Counted from the stretch's first letter, positions 1 through 5,464 are shown. The stretch is 5,827 nt of DNA from an uncultured Anaerolineaceae bacterium (GCA_937890875.1 CALAEB010000076.1:1-5827); one strand, 5' to 3'. Numbers and translations are program-made. Notes: generated by a model from the sequence alone, not told the origin.

Positions 1-910
1 CATTAATCCGGTGGCAGAAGCTCTCCCCCCAGCGGTCTTTTTCCCGCCGGACGGTCAGCGTCCGCAGTCCGATCCGGCGCTGCCAGGTATCCAATACTTT
101 CCCTTCAAGGAACAGCTCGGCGCGCACGGTGTACAGCGGCTGTTCTCCCAGCCCATGTGGCCACCAAAGCGCCGGGTTGGGGATGATCAGCGGTTCCTGA
201 TCGGTTCCTTCGATCCGGCTGCCGTCCGGCGCGGTGACGCTGATTTTCACTTCATACGGCTGGATATCAACCAGGTCCAGTTCAACATCCAATGAAAGCG
301 CGACTTTCCCTTCGCTGTGCCGCTGCCGGATGTAGATATTGCCAAAGCGGGCGTGTTCGAAACCGATCAGCGATATATCCCGCCAGATGCCGGCGTCCGG
401 CAGCCGGGCGCCCCAATCCCAGCCGAACATATAGTGCGCTTTGCGCAGATGGACGAAGCCTTTCATGGCGTCCGGGGAACCTTCGTAGGGATGTTCGGCG
501 TAGGTCTCACGGATAAATTTCGTGGGGGAAGCAAAAGCGATTTCGATTTCGTTTTCACTGCCGCGGAGCAGGTCTGTTACCTCAAATTCCCAGATGCGGT
601 GCATGTTGGCGGTCTCGCCGATCACTTGCCCGTTCAGCCGGATTGTCGCAAGCGTGTCCAATCCCTCACAGCGCAAGAGGATCCGGTCAAGGTTCAGCAG
701 TGATTCCGGGACATCGAATTTTCGGGTGAAAGTGTAATCCTCTTCCATCCGCGCCAGCGCCGCCATCTCATTATCCCGGTAGAAAGGGTCTGCCATTTCA
801 CCGGCTGCCAGCAGCGTGCTGTAGACCGATCCGGGGATAATGGCGGGGATGCGGTTGTTCCCTTTTCCGGTGCTCATGCTCCAGTTCCCGTTCAGGCTTT
901 GTTTTTCCAT
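1..910 (-). CDS. Beta-mannosidase, GH2 family (partial: N-terminal ~303 residues; C-terminus outside window)
   Basis: Reading leftward from the ATG at 910-908 there is an open frame of 303 codons with no stop before the window edge. It matches the N-terminal half of GH2 beta-mannosidases, which cleave terminal beta-1,4-linked mannose from manno-oligosaccharides. Visible signatures are IPGSVYSTLLAAGEMADPF (residues 25-43), the jelly-roll sugar-binding region, GWDWGARLPDAGIWRDISL (163-181), which is highly characteristic of this subfamily, and LWWPHGLGEQPLYTV (248-262) leading into the immunoglobulin-like domain. RTLTVRREKDRWGESF (283-298) is the usual lead-in to the TIM barrel. The catalytic glutamates would lie beyond the edge, so activity cannot be judged. 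There is no signal peptide, so the enzyme is probably cytoplasmic and acts on imported oligosaccharides. AAAAGGAG at 929-922 is a plausible ribosome site 11 nt before the start. The gene follows the LacI gene by 24 bp and is probably co-transcribed with it. Confidence 0.92.
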   Translation of the reverse strand, partial: MEKQSLNGNWSMSTGKGNNRIPAIIPGSVYSTLLAAGEMADPFYRDNEMAALARMEEDYTFTRKFDVPESLLNLDRILLRCEGLDTLATIRLNGQVIGETANMHRIWEFEVTDLLRGSENEIEIAFASPTKFIRETYAEHPYEGSPDAMKGFVHLRKAHYMFGWDWGARLPDAGIWRDISLIGFEHARFGNIYIRQRHSEGKVALSLDVELDLVDIQPYEVKISVTAPDGSRIEGTDQEPLIIPNPALWWPHGLGEQPLYTVRAELFLEGKVLDTWQRRIGLRTLTVRREKDRWGESFCHRIN

Positions 911-934
911 CGGATGTGCGGCTCCTTTTCTTGA

Positions 935-1930
935 TTAAAGCTGTTTGACTGATTCGCCTTTCAGAATTTCGCCTTTGACGATAATTTGCTTGGGGATGTA
1001 TATTTTCGGATTTTGGATTGCCTCGATCAGTTCAACGGCGGCTTCTTTGCCGATCCGCTCCGAATCCTGATAGAGTGTTGTGAGTTTCGGGCGGAGGACC
1101 TGGGAAAGGTAAATCCCGTCATAGCCGACCACGCTGATATCTTCCGGAATGGAGAGCCCTCGGTGCTCAATTTCGTTCATTCCGCCGACATAGGCGAAAT
1201 CATCCGGGTAGAGGATACAGGTGGGCGGATCGTTCAGGTTCAGTAATTCGCGGGTTGCCTGTGTACTCGTCGGCGGATCATGGTATTTCGCCGGTTTAAC
1301 GTATCCTGTCGGAACATGGAGGTCAAGCGCGCTGCAGGTTTGATAAAAGCTGGCCAGCCGTTTTCTGGTCACCACCGTGTCCTCTCCATGAATGAAAGCG
1401 ATTTTCCGGTGCCCCTTGTCATGGACATATCGGATAAGGTTGCTCATATCCTGAATGTTGTCGGAGAGGATCGCGGTGCGGTGGTCAAAAGCGTAATCGA
1501 CGGATACCATCGGAATTTCACTCTGGGCCAATTCCAGCACTTCCGGATTGGCAAAATTTGAACAGGCCAGCATAATCCCGTCGCATTGGCGATACCGGCA
1601 GTGATCCAAATAAGTTCTGGAGCAGTTATTGATAAAAGTGATTTCATAATCCTGACGCTCGGCTTCAACCTTAAAACTGTTGAGCAGGCTGGCAAAATAT
1701 TCATGTGTCAGGCCGCTGGCCATATGCTGATGAAATATGACGCCCAGATTATACGTCCGCCTTGTCTTCAGCGCCCGTGCCGCCGCATTGGGGAAATATC
1801 CCATCCGTTTGGCGATTGCACGAATTTTTTCACCCGTTTCCTTTCCGATATCCGTGCCACCATTCAGCGCTTTACTGACGGTTGCGGAAGAATAACCGCA
1901 TTCTTTGGCGATATCTTTAATGGATATCAT
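935..1930 (-). CDS. LacI-family transcriptional repressor
   Basis: A 331-residue protein of normal LacI/GalR-family length. Residues 2-22 (SIKDIAKECGYSSATVSKAL) are the DNA-binding helix-turn-helix. NAAARALKTRRT (48-59) is the hinge helix with the minor-groove leucine (Leu54), and NLGVIF (61-66) starts the periplasmic-binding-like effector domain. ILYPDDFAYVGGMNEI (239-254), ISVVGYDG (265-272) and LTTL (283-286) are family landmarks of the C-terminal subdomain. The open frame runs 13 codons further upstream, to an ATG at 1969. I chose the ATG at 1930 because the helix-turn-helix begins right after it, as is usual, and because GAGGG lies 11 nt upstream, whereas the two earlier ATGs have no ribosome site. 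The beta-mannosidase gene starts 24 bp downstream, so the repressor probably senses a mannoside or related sugar and controls that unit, including itself. The ligand is inferred from context only. Confidence 0.93.
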   Translation of the reverse strand: MISIKDIAKECGYSSATVSKALNGGTDIGKETGEKIRAIAKRMGYFPNAAARALKTRRTYNLGVIFHQHMASGLTHEYFASLLNSFKVEAERQDYEITFINNCSRTYLDHCRYRQCDGIMLACSNFANPEVLELAQSEIPMVSVDYAFDHRTAILSDNIQDMSNLIRYVHDKGHRKIAFIHGEDTVVTRKRLASFYQTCSALDLHVPTGYVKPAKYHDPPTSTQATRELLNLNDPPTCILYPDDFAYVGGMNEIEHRGLSIPEDISVVGYDGIYLSQVLRPKLTTLYQDSERIGKEAAVELIEAIQNPKIYIPKQIIVKGEILKGESVKQL

Positions 1931-2058
1931 TTTGTATTTTTCCCTCATACGGCTGCAACTGTGAAACAATTTAATAAGATTCGTAAAAAATGGTCCGAGG
2001 TTTTCATTTTAATGAATGAGCGATCTCCCTGATTTATATTGCTGATGATAACGCGGTG

Positions 2059-2064
2059 ATTATA
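2059..2064 (-). promoter_or_regulatory. Candidate -10 element for the LacI/beta-mannosidase unit
   Basis: The minus strand reads TATAAT here, a perfect -10 hexamer, preceded by a T-rich run. No good -35 hexamer sits 16-18 bp upstream; the bases there overlap the TTTACGTAAA palindrome and the adjoining CGATTA. Transcription would start near 2052, leaving a leader of about 120 nt before the LacI start codon. The lack of a -35 match in an AT-rich stretch makes this only a moderate call. Confidence 0.4.
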
Positions 2065-2086
2065 AAAAAAATAAGTGGCTTAATCG

Positions 2087-2096
2087 TTTACGTAAA
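2087..2096. promoter_or_regulatory. Candidate LacI-family operator (TTTACGTAAA palindrome)
   Basis: TTTACGTAAA is a perfect 10-bp palindrome centred on CG. LacI-family operators are typically palindromes with a central CG into which the hinge helices insert. It lies where the -35 region of the candidate promoter would be, upstream of the only LacI-family gene in the window, which suits autorepression. Outside the 10-bp core the symmetry is poor. The assignment to this repressor is inference. Confidence 0.4.
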
Positions 2097-2185
2097 TTGA
2101 TTGTAAAATGGAAATGGATAATCAGGGAATGGATTAAAGATATATTTCAATTGTTATTAAGAAATGACATTTATCATGATTTTAA

Positions 2186-2265
2186 CAGCCGGAAATATTC
2201 CATCCGGAATTCATACCGCTCATTCTCCGCTTTTTTCTTCGCAAAGTGCCGGCAGCCGGAAATAT
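2186..2265 (+). repeat. Direct repeat pair CAGCCGGAAATAT
   Basis: The 13-mer CAGCCGGAAATAT occurs exactly at 2186-2198 and again at 2253-2265. A shorter GGAAATAT core recurs at 2286-2293. The first copy continues into CCATCCGG and the second into GATTCGG, so each can fold back weakly (CCGG/CCGG-type arms). It may be a degraded hairpin repeat; function unknown. Confidence 0.55.
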
Positions 2266-2292
2266 GATTCGGGTGTCAAAAGTATGGAAATA

Positions 2293-2470
2293 TCATCCTG
2301 AGCGAAGGAATCTTCAAACTGCATAAAAGAGCATTTTGTCTCAAAATTCCGTCAAAATGGAGAATTTTTTCAAATTAAATACAGTTTGAATATTTCTCCA
2401 CCTCGAACGCAGTGAGTACAGCGTACGGCGCGGTGTTTCTGAACACCGCTTGCGAGAATCGAAATGACAT
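2293..2470. repeat. Candidate dispersed palindromic intergenic repeat (REP/MITE-like, decayed)
   Basis: The left part reads CATCCTGAGCGAAGGAATC (2294-2312). The right part has TTTCTCCACCTCGAACGCAG (2393-2412) and ends in CGAGAATCGAAATGACA (2453-2469). I recall very similar phrases as a recurrent intergenic repeat in many bacterial genomes, but could not check this. Directly visible are the perfect 9-bp inverted pair TTCAAACTG (2313-2321) and CAGTTTGAA (2382-2390). Nested inside are CATTTTG (2332-2338) with CAAAATG (2353-2359), and AAAATTC (2343-2349) with GAATTTT (2362-2368). No transposase is present, so if mobile it would depend on one elsewhere. The boundaries are approximate. Confidence 0.45.
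2430..2449. repeat. Short GC-rich perfect hairpin
   Basis: GCGGTGTT (2430-2437) and AACACCGC (2442-2449) form a perfect 8-bp stem with the 4-nt loop TCTG. A T8 run begins only 20 bp to the right (2470-2477), too far for a typical terminator, and no gene on the plus strand ends here. It sits inside the candidate dispersed repeat, where it interrupts the phrase CTCGAACGCAGTGAG...CGAGAATCGAAATGACA. Confidence 0.6.
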
Positions 2471-2565
2471 TTTTTTTGATAAATTTACTTTTGCCACTTC
2501 AATCAGATATTGGAGGCGCTTTCGAGCCAAACGAAAGGTTTGCGGATGTCATCAGGAATATTGAT

Positions 2566-2601
2566 AAAAAACAAGACGCCCTGAATTTTTCAGAGCGTCT
2601 T
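2566..2601 (-). terminator. Rho-independent terminator of the KDG kinase/aldolase operon
   Basis: Read on the minus strand, AAGACGC-T-CTGAA, loop AAA, TTCAG-G-GCGTCTT forms a 13-pair stem (2601-2573). The T/G position pairs as U-G only in the minus-strand RNA; on the plus strand it is a C/A mismatch. The stem is followed by G and then six T (2571-2566), a textbook U-tract. It starts 27 nt after the stop codon of the KDG kinase gene, so it closes that operon and separates it from the LacI unit. Confidence 0.9.
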
Positions 2602-2628
2602 CGCACATATTTTTTATGGAGAAGGGAA

Positions 2629-3651
2629 TCAGCGTTGGATCCGGCCCGATTTGTCGCCTTTCATCAGATTCAGGATCTCTTCTTCCGTTGACAAATTAAA
2701 ATCCATTTCGGTTGTCTGTTTCAGGCAGGAGGCCGCGGTTGCGTATTCGATCACGCTCTGCGGATTCCAGTCTTTTTTTAGCGCGTAAATCAATCCCGCC
2801 GAAAACGAATCACCGCCGCCCACCCGGTCAACCAGGTGGATATTATATTTCCGGGACTGGTAACAGGTATTTCCGGAATAAAGCAGGGCGGACCAATTAT
2901 TTTCCGAAGCGGAAATGCTTTCCCGCAGTGTAAAAGCGACTTTTTCGATATGGTATTGTTTCGACAACTGTTCCGCGATACTCGCGTAACTGGAGAAATC
3001 CAATTCCCCCGCGGCGATATTGGTATTTTCCGGCACAATCCCCAGCATTTTGGCGGCGTCTTCCTCATTCCCGATCAGGACATCAACATATTTCACCAGC
3101 TTTTTCATCACGGACTGCGCTTTTTCTTCGGACCACAAAGCCGACCGGTAATTCAGGTCGCAGCTCACCCGCAGCCCGGCCGAAGTTGCCGCCTGACACG
3201 CGTCCTCAACAATTTCCGGCAGCGCTTCACCCAGTGCAGGCGTTATTCCGGTGAAATGGAACCAGTCCGCACCTTCAAAAATGGCGTCCCAGTCGAAATT
3301 TTCGCGTTGCGCCTCGGCAATCGACGTATGTTTCCGGTCGTAGACAACTTTTGAAGGCCGCTGGGATGCGCCGCGTTCCAGATAAAACGTACCGATCCGC
3401 TCTCCCCCGTGGGCAATGAATTTTGTTCCGACTGAAAACCGTTTGAGCGATAAAACGGCGGTGTCCGCAATTGCGTTGGCCGGGAGCCGGGTCACAAATT
3501 CCGTGTCGACGCCGTTCAGGCTCAGGCTGACCAGGACGTTCGCCTCGGCCCCGGTGTAATTGACTTCGAAACAGGCGGCCTGCAGGAAGCGCTGATATCC
3601 GGGCGGACTCAGCCGGAGAATGAAATCGCCAAAACCGACTACTTTTCCCAT
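2629..3651 (-). CDS. kdgK: 2-keto-3-deoxygluconate (KDG) kinase, PfkB/ribokinase family
   Basis: A 340-residue PfkB-family sugar kinase, a little longer than typical KdgK. It should phosphorylate KDG with ATP to 2-keto-3-deoxy-6-phosphogluconate in the cytoplasm. Visible landmarks are GFGDFILRLSPPG (6-18), TGAEANVL (33-40, the N-terminal PfkB signature), GTFYLERGASQRPSKVVYDR (87-106, typical of KDG kinases), CDLNYRSALW (164-173), IGNEED (193-198) and DRVGGGDSFSAGLIYAL (275-291), the C-terminal signature with the likely catalytic base Asp281. In the N-terminal signature the usual Gly-Gly is Thr-Gly. The gene begins 12 bp after the aldolase stop codon, with AGGA in that gap as ribosome site, so the two are tightly coupled. 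The adjacent KDPG aldolase gene strongly supports KDG over fructose or ribose as substrate. A terminator follows. Confidence 0.9.
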   Translation of the reverse strand: MGKVVGFGDFILRLSPPGYQRFLQAACFEVNYTGAEANVLVSLSLNGVDTEFVTRLPANAIADTAVLSLKRFSVGTKFIAHGGERIGTFYLERGASQRPSKVVYDRKHTSIAEAQRENFDWDAIFEGADWFHFTGITPALGEALPEIVEDACQAATSAGLRVSCDLNYRSALWSEEKAQSVMKKLVKYVDVLIGNEEDAAKMLGIVPENTNIAAGELDFSSYASIAEQLSKQYHIEKVAFTLRESISASENNWSALLYSGNTCYQSRKYNIHLVDRVGGGDSFSAGLIYALKKDWNPQSVIEYATAASCLKQTTEMDFNLSTEEEILNLMKGDKSGRIQR

Positions 3652-3663
3652 GGCTGTTCCTGT

Positions 3664-4314
3664 TTAAAGCTTCGCGACAATGTCGGTGAGTTTTTTGGCG
3701 TACGCTTCGATCTCGTCAAATTTGCCTTCGGCGATCAGCTTTTTATTGCAGAGCTGTCCGCCGATTCCGGCGCCCAGAATTCCGAGGGACAAATAAGCCT
3801 CCAGGTTTTCGGCTGAAATTCCTCCGGTCGCGATAATTTTCAGATGGCTGATCGGAGAGAAAATGTCTTTGATGTATCCTTTCCCCAAATAGTCACAGGG
3901 GAAGAGCTTGATATAATCCGCGCCCGCGTTATGGGCCGTCATGATTTCTGTCGGGGTCATCGCACCGGGAATTGAAACCATCCCCAATTCATTGGTGGCC
4001 TGAATCACGTCAATATCCGTATTGGGAGCGACAATATATTTTGCGCCCGCGTTCGCCGCGGCTTTCGCCTGCTCGCGTGTCAAAACGGTTCCGGCGCCGA
4101 TGACCATTTCCGGGTAGCGCTGGCTGAGTTGGCGGATCGCTTCGCTTGTGTTCTGAATGGCATCGGGATCGGTCTGGTCATAAGTGACTTCCAGCAGTCC
4201 GATGCCGCCTTTCAGGATGGCGCCGGCAAAATTATAGAGCGGTTCCCCGTTGATTTTCCTGGCGATGGCGATAATTCTTTTGGCTTCGATGATGTTTTTT
4301 ATTTCCTGTTTCAT
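3664..4314 (-). CDS. eda: KDPG aldolase (2-dehydro-3-deoxyphosphogluconate aldolase / 4-hydroxy-2-oxoglutarate aldolase family)
   Basis: A 216-residue class I aldolase with (beta/alpha)8 fold, about the family length. It should split KDPG into pyruvate and glyceraldehyde-3-phosphate. Lys136 in YIKLFP (134-139) is the Schiff-base lysine and Glu42 in LEVTY (41-45) the general acid/base. GAGTVLT (73-79), APN (96-98), IPGAMTPTE (115-123) and TGGIS (163-167, phosphate site) are all in place. Compared with E. coli Eda as I remember it, the Arg of LEVTLR is Asp46 here and the Ser of GGSW is Gln187 (GGQL). The protein therefore belongs to a divergent branch and its exact substrate is less certain. 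AAAGGAA 8 nt before the ATG is the ribosome site. It is first of the two-gene catabolic unit with the KDG kinase and lies downstream of the IclR gene in the same direction. Confidence 0.9.
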   Translation of the reverse strand: MKQEIKNIIEAKRIIAIARKINGEPLYNFAGAILKGGIGLLEVTYDQTDPDAIQNTSEAIRQLSQRYPEMVIGAGTVLTREQAKAAANAGAKYIVAPNTDIDVIQATNELGMVSIPGAMTPTEIMTAHNAGADYIKLFPCDYLGKGYIKDIFSPISHLKIIATGGISAENLEAYLSLGILGAGIGGQLCNKKLIAEGKFDEIEAYAKKLTDIVAKL

Positions 4315-4374
4315 TTTCCGTTCCTTTGCCTGTTTGGGAGGCTAAGCTCAATTGTTTCAACTAATCCCTGTATG

Positions 4375-4415
4375 AGCAGCAATTCAAAAAGATTCTCCTT
4401 TTTTGAATTCCTGCT
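4375..4415. repeat. Long imperfect inverted repeat between iclR-family gene and eda
   Basis: AGCAGCAATTCAAAAA (4375-4390) pairs with TTTTTGAATTCCTGCT (4400-4415) over 16 positions with one mismatch (C4380 against C4410), leaving a 9-nt loop. It lies 40 nt after the IclR stop codon and 60 nt before the aldolase start. No U-tract follows on either strand, so it is not a standard terminator. On the minus-strand RNA the loop reads AGGAGAAUC. It could be an RNA processing or stability hairpin between the two genes, or a protein-binding dyad. Confidence 0.75.
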
Positions 4416-4455
4416 GAACAAACGGATTAAATTGGCCGGTAAAAATAAAAAAAGC

Positions 4456-5235
4456 TTATTTGGGTTTTGTGTACCCCATTCGCAGTGATAATTGTTCTGC
4501 GGCTTCCCGCAGCTTGACCAGGATTAAATCCAATTTGTAGTTTTTTAACAAGTCGGTCCGGGTGATGCTCATTGCCGCGATCGCTTTGCGCGTGAAATCA
4601 AAAATCGGGACGGCCACGCACTGACTGTTCTCCACATGTTCCCCGTGGTCAATCGCGTATCCATCCACCCTGGCCTGTTCGACTTCGCGGGCTAACTCCC
4701 CGTAATTCGTGATCGTTTTCGAGGTTCTTTTTTGATAGCTGAGCGACCTGCCGATCTTTTCCGCTTCTTCCGGTGGCAGCTGAGACAGCAGAACTTTGCC
4801 CAATGCGGTGCAGTACAGCGGTTCCCGTTTCCCGATTTGAGAGTACAACCGGATACTGTTGAACTGCTCGATCCGTTCCAGGTACATTACTTCATTATTT
4901 TCCAGGACTCCCAGGTAGGACACACAGGAAAACGTGGAGGCGAGGTTGTGCATGAACGGCACGGCCTCTGTTTTCAGCACAATCTTGTTTAAATAAACGC
5001 TTGCGATTTCGATGAACTTATACCCGAGGACGTACATGTTGGTCTGTTCATCTTTTTCGATGTAATGCCGTGACGAGAAGGTGCTGAGAATCCGGTAAAC
5101 CGTGCTTTTCGGCAGATCGGTTCTGCGTGACAGTTCGGTGATGCTGAGCCCGGCTTCCGACGTGGCCAGCTGTTCAATGATGTCCAGCGCACGGTCGATT
5201 ACCTGCACTTGGGGAAGTTCGTTTTTCTTATCCAT
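4456..5235 (-). CDS. IclR-family transcriptional regulator (probable KdgR-like local regulator)
   Basis: A 259-residue protein of normal IclR-family length. The N-terminal winged helix-turn-helix spans about residues 10-70, with LSITELSRRTDLPKSTVYRI (30-49) as the recognition region. The C-terminal effector domain shows GKREPLYCTALGKVLLS (135-151) and DGYAIDHGEHVENSQCVAVP (191-210), both characteristic of the family. It is oriented with the KDPG aldolase and KDG kinase genes and is divergent from a transporter gene. That is the usual arrangement of KdgR-type regulators that respond to KDG or a related acid; the ligand is inferred. The start at 5235 places the helix-turn-helix at the expected distance and no other ATG lies nearby. 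Oddly, no Shine-Dalgarno sequence precedes it, and a TATAAT lies only 10 nt upstream. A 141-bp spacer separates it from the aldolase gene, with no clear promoter in between. Confidence 0.92.
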   Translation of the reverse strand: MDKKNELPQVQVIDRALDIIEQLATSEAGLSITELSRRTDLPKSTVYRILSTFSSRHYIEKDEQTNMYVLGYKFIEIASVYLNKIVLKTEAVPFMHNLASTFSCVSYLGVLENNEVMYLERIEQFNSIRLYSQIGKREPLYCTALGKVLLSQLPPEEAEKIGRSLSYQKRTSKTITNYGELAREVEQARVDGYAIDHGEHVENSQCVAVPIFDFTRKAIAAMSITRTDLLKNYKLDLILVKLREAAEQLSLRMGYTKPK

Positions 5236-5245
5236 AACGCGGAAA

Positions 5246-5251
5246 ATTATA
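5246..5251 (-). promoter_or_regulatory. Candidate -10 element of the IclR-family gene
   Basis: The minus strand reads TATAAT ending 10 nt before the start codon. The -35 region is weak: GTTTCA at 17 bp or TTTCAC at 16 bp, both inside or beside the AAACATGTTT palindrome. If used, transcription begins within a few bases of the ATG and the mRNA is essentially leaderless. A weaker alternative further upstream is TTAAGA (5339-5334), 18 bp, TATGAT (5315-5310). Confidence 0.45.
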
Positions 5252-5270
5252 TCATCAAATCCACATTGTG

Positions 5271-5280
5271 AAACATGTTT
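5271..5280. promoter_or_regulatory. Candidate autoregulatory operator (AAACATGTTT)
   Basis: AAACATGTTT is a perfect 10-bp palindrome, within TGTGAAACATGTTTTTGA. It overlaps the -35 region of the candidate promoter of the IclR-family gene. It resembles the KdgR box of enterobacteria, recalled as TGAAAC-N-GTTTCA. A regulator bound here would block its own promoter. The link to this regulator is inference. Confidence 0.35.
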
Positions 5281-5377
5281 TTGAAATATAGGCGTTGGTT
5301 CATATCGTTATCATAAAAAAAATGTGATTAATTTCTTAAATGTCGTAAATATCTTTTTGAAAACGCTTTGTTTTGTG

Positions 5378-5394
5378 TTCCCGGTGTCCGGGAA
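5378..5394. promoter_or_regulatory. Perfect dyad TTCCCGG-TGT-CCGGGAA upstream of the transporter promoter
   Basis: Two perfect 7-bp arms flank a 3-nt centre. The dyad ends 4 bp before the -35 hexamer of the transporter promoter and is centred near -48, a typical place for an activator or an upstream operator. No U-tract follows on either strand, so a terminator is unlikely. The bound protein is unknown. The arms share TTCC/GGAA with the downstream dyads. Confidence 0.5.
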
Positions 5395-5398
5395 TCTC

Positions 5399-5427
5399 TT
5401 GTAATCGGACCAGGAGCATGATATACT
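5399..5427 (+). promoter_or_regulatory. Sigma-70-type promoter of the ABC substrate-binding protein gene
   Basis: TTGTAA (5399-5404), a spacer of exactly 17 bp, then TATACT (5422-5427). The bases TGA directly before the -10 supply an extended -10 (TGn) motif. The predicted start is near 5434, giving a leader of about 200 nt before the ATG at 5635. This is the best promoter in the window. Confidence 0.75.
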
Positions 5428-5437
5428 TTGAGAAATC

Positions 5438-5464
5438 TGGAATGTTGTTCCACGATGCGGAACA
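5438..5464. promoter_or_regulatory. Candidate IclR-type operator with a third half-site
   Basis: TGGAATGTTGTTCCA (5438-5452) has perfect 5-bp arms and a 5-bp centre, the same 5-5-5 layout as the known E. coli IclR box TGGAAATNATTTCCA. The second arm is shared with an overlapping dyad, TGTTCC (5446-5451) and GGAACA (5459-5464) with a 7-bp centre, so there are three TTCC/GGAA half-sites in 27 bp. The site lies about +5 to +31 from the predicted start, where a bound repressor would block transcription of the transporter. The neighbouring IclR-family protein is the natural candidate. Confidence 0.6.

Larger units (their letters stand above)
2100..2564. other. Non-coding spacer with repeats; no credible gene
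   Basis: This AT-rich stretch lies between the LacI promoter region and the terminator of the KDG operon. No open frame here has both a ribosome site and a recognisable product. What it does contain is a set of short repeats: GAAATGACATTT twice, CAGCCGGAAATAT twice, a TTCAAACTG/CAGTTTGAA inverted pair, and a GC-rich hairpin at 2430-2449. I see no tRNA, rRNA or known riboswitch. Confidence 0.6.

Noticed and set aside
317..703. Plus-strand frame of 128 codons
   Set aside because: It lies wholly antisense to the well-supported beta-mannosidase and its translation matches no family I know; a shadow frame.
1931..1969. Earlier start for the LacI-family gene at 1969
   Set aside because: The extra 13 residues precede the normal family start, and no Shine-Dalgarno sequence serves that ATG or the one at 1948.
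1586..2032. Plus-strand frame of 148 codons running over the start of the LacI gene
   Set aside because: Mostly antisense to the LacI helix-turn-helix coding region, with no ribosome site and no recognisable domain.
2464..2691. Plus-strand frame of 75 codons starting in the repeat spacer
   Set aside because: It runs through the KDG operon terminator and into the antisense of kdgK, has no proper ribosome site, and looks like chance.
4440..4490. Terminator of the IclR-family gene (T7 run just after the stop codon)
   Set aside because: The minus strand has a T-run after AAGC, but the only stem before it (TGGG/CCCA) is four pairs and badly spaced; too weak to call.
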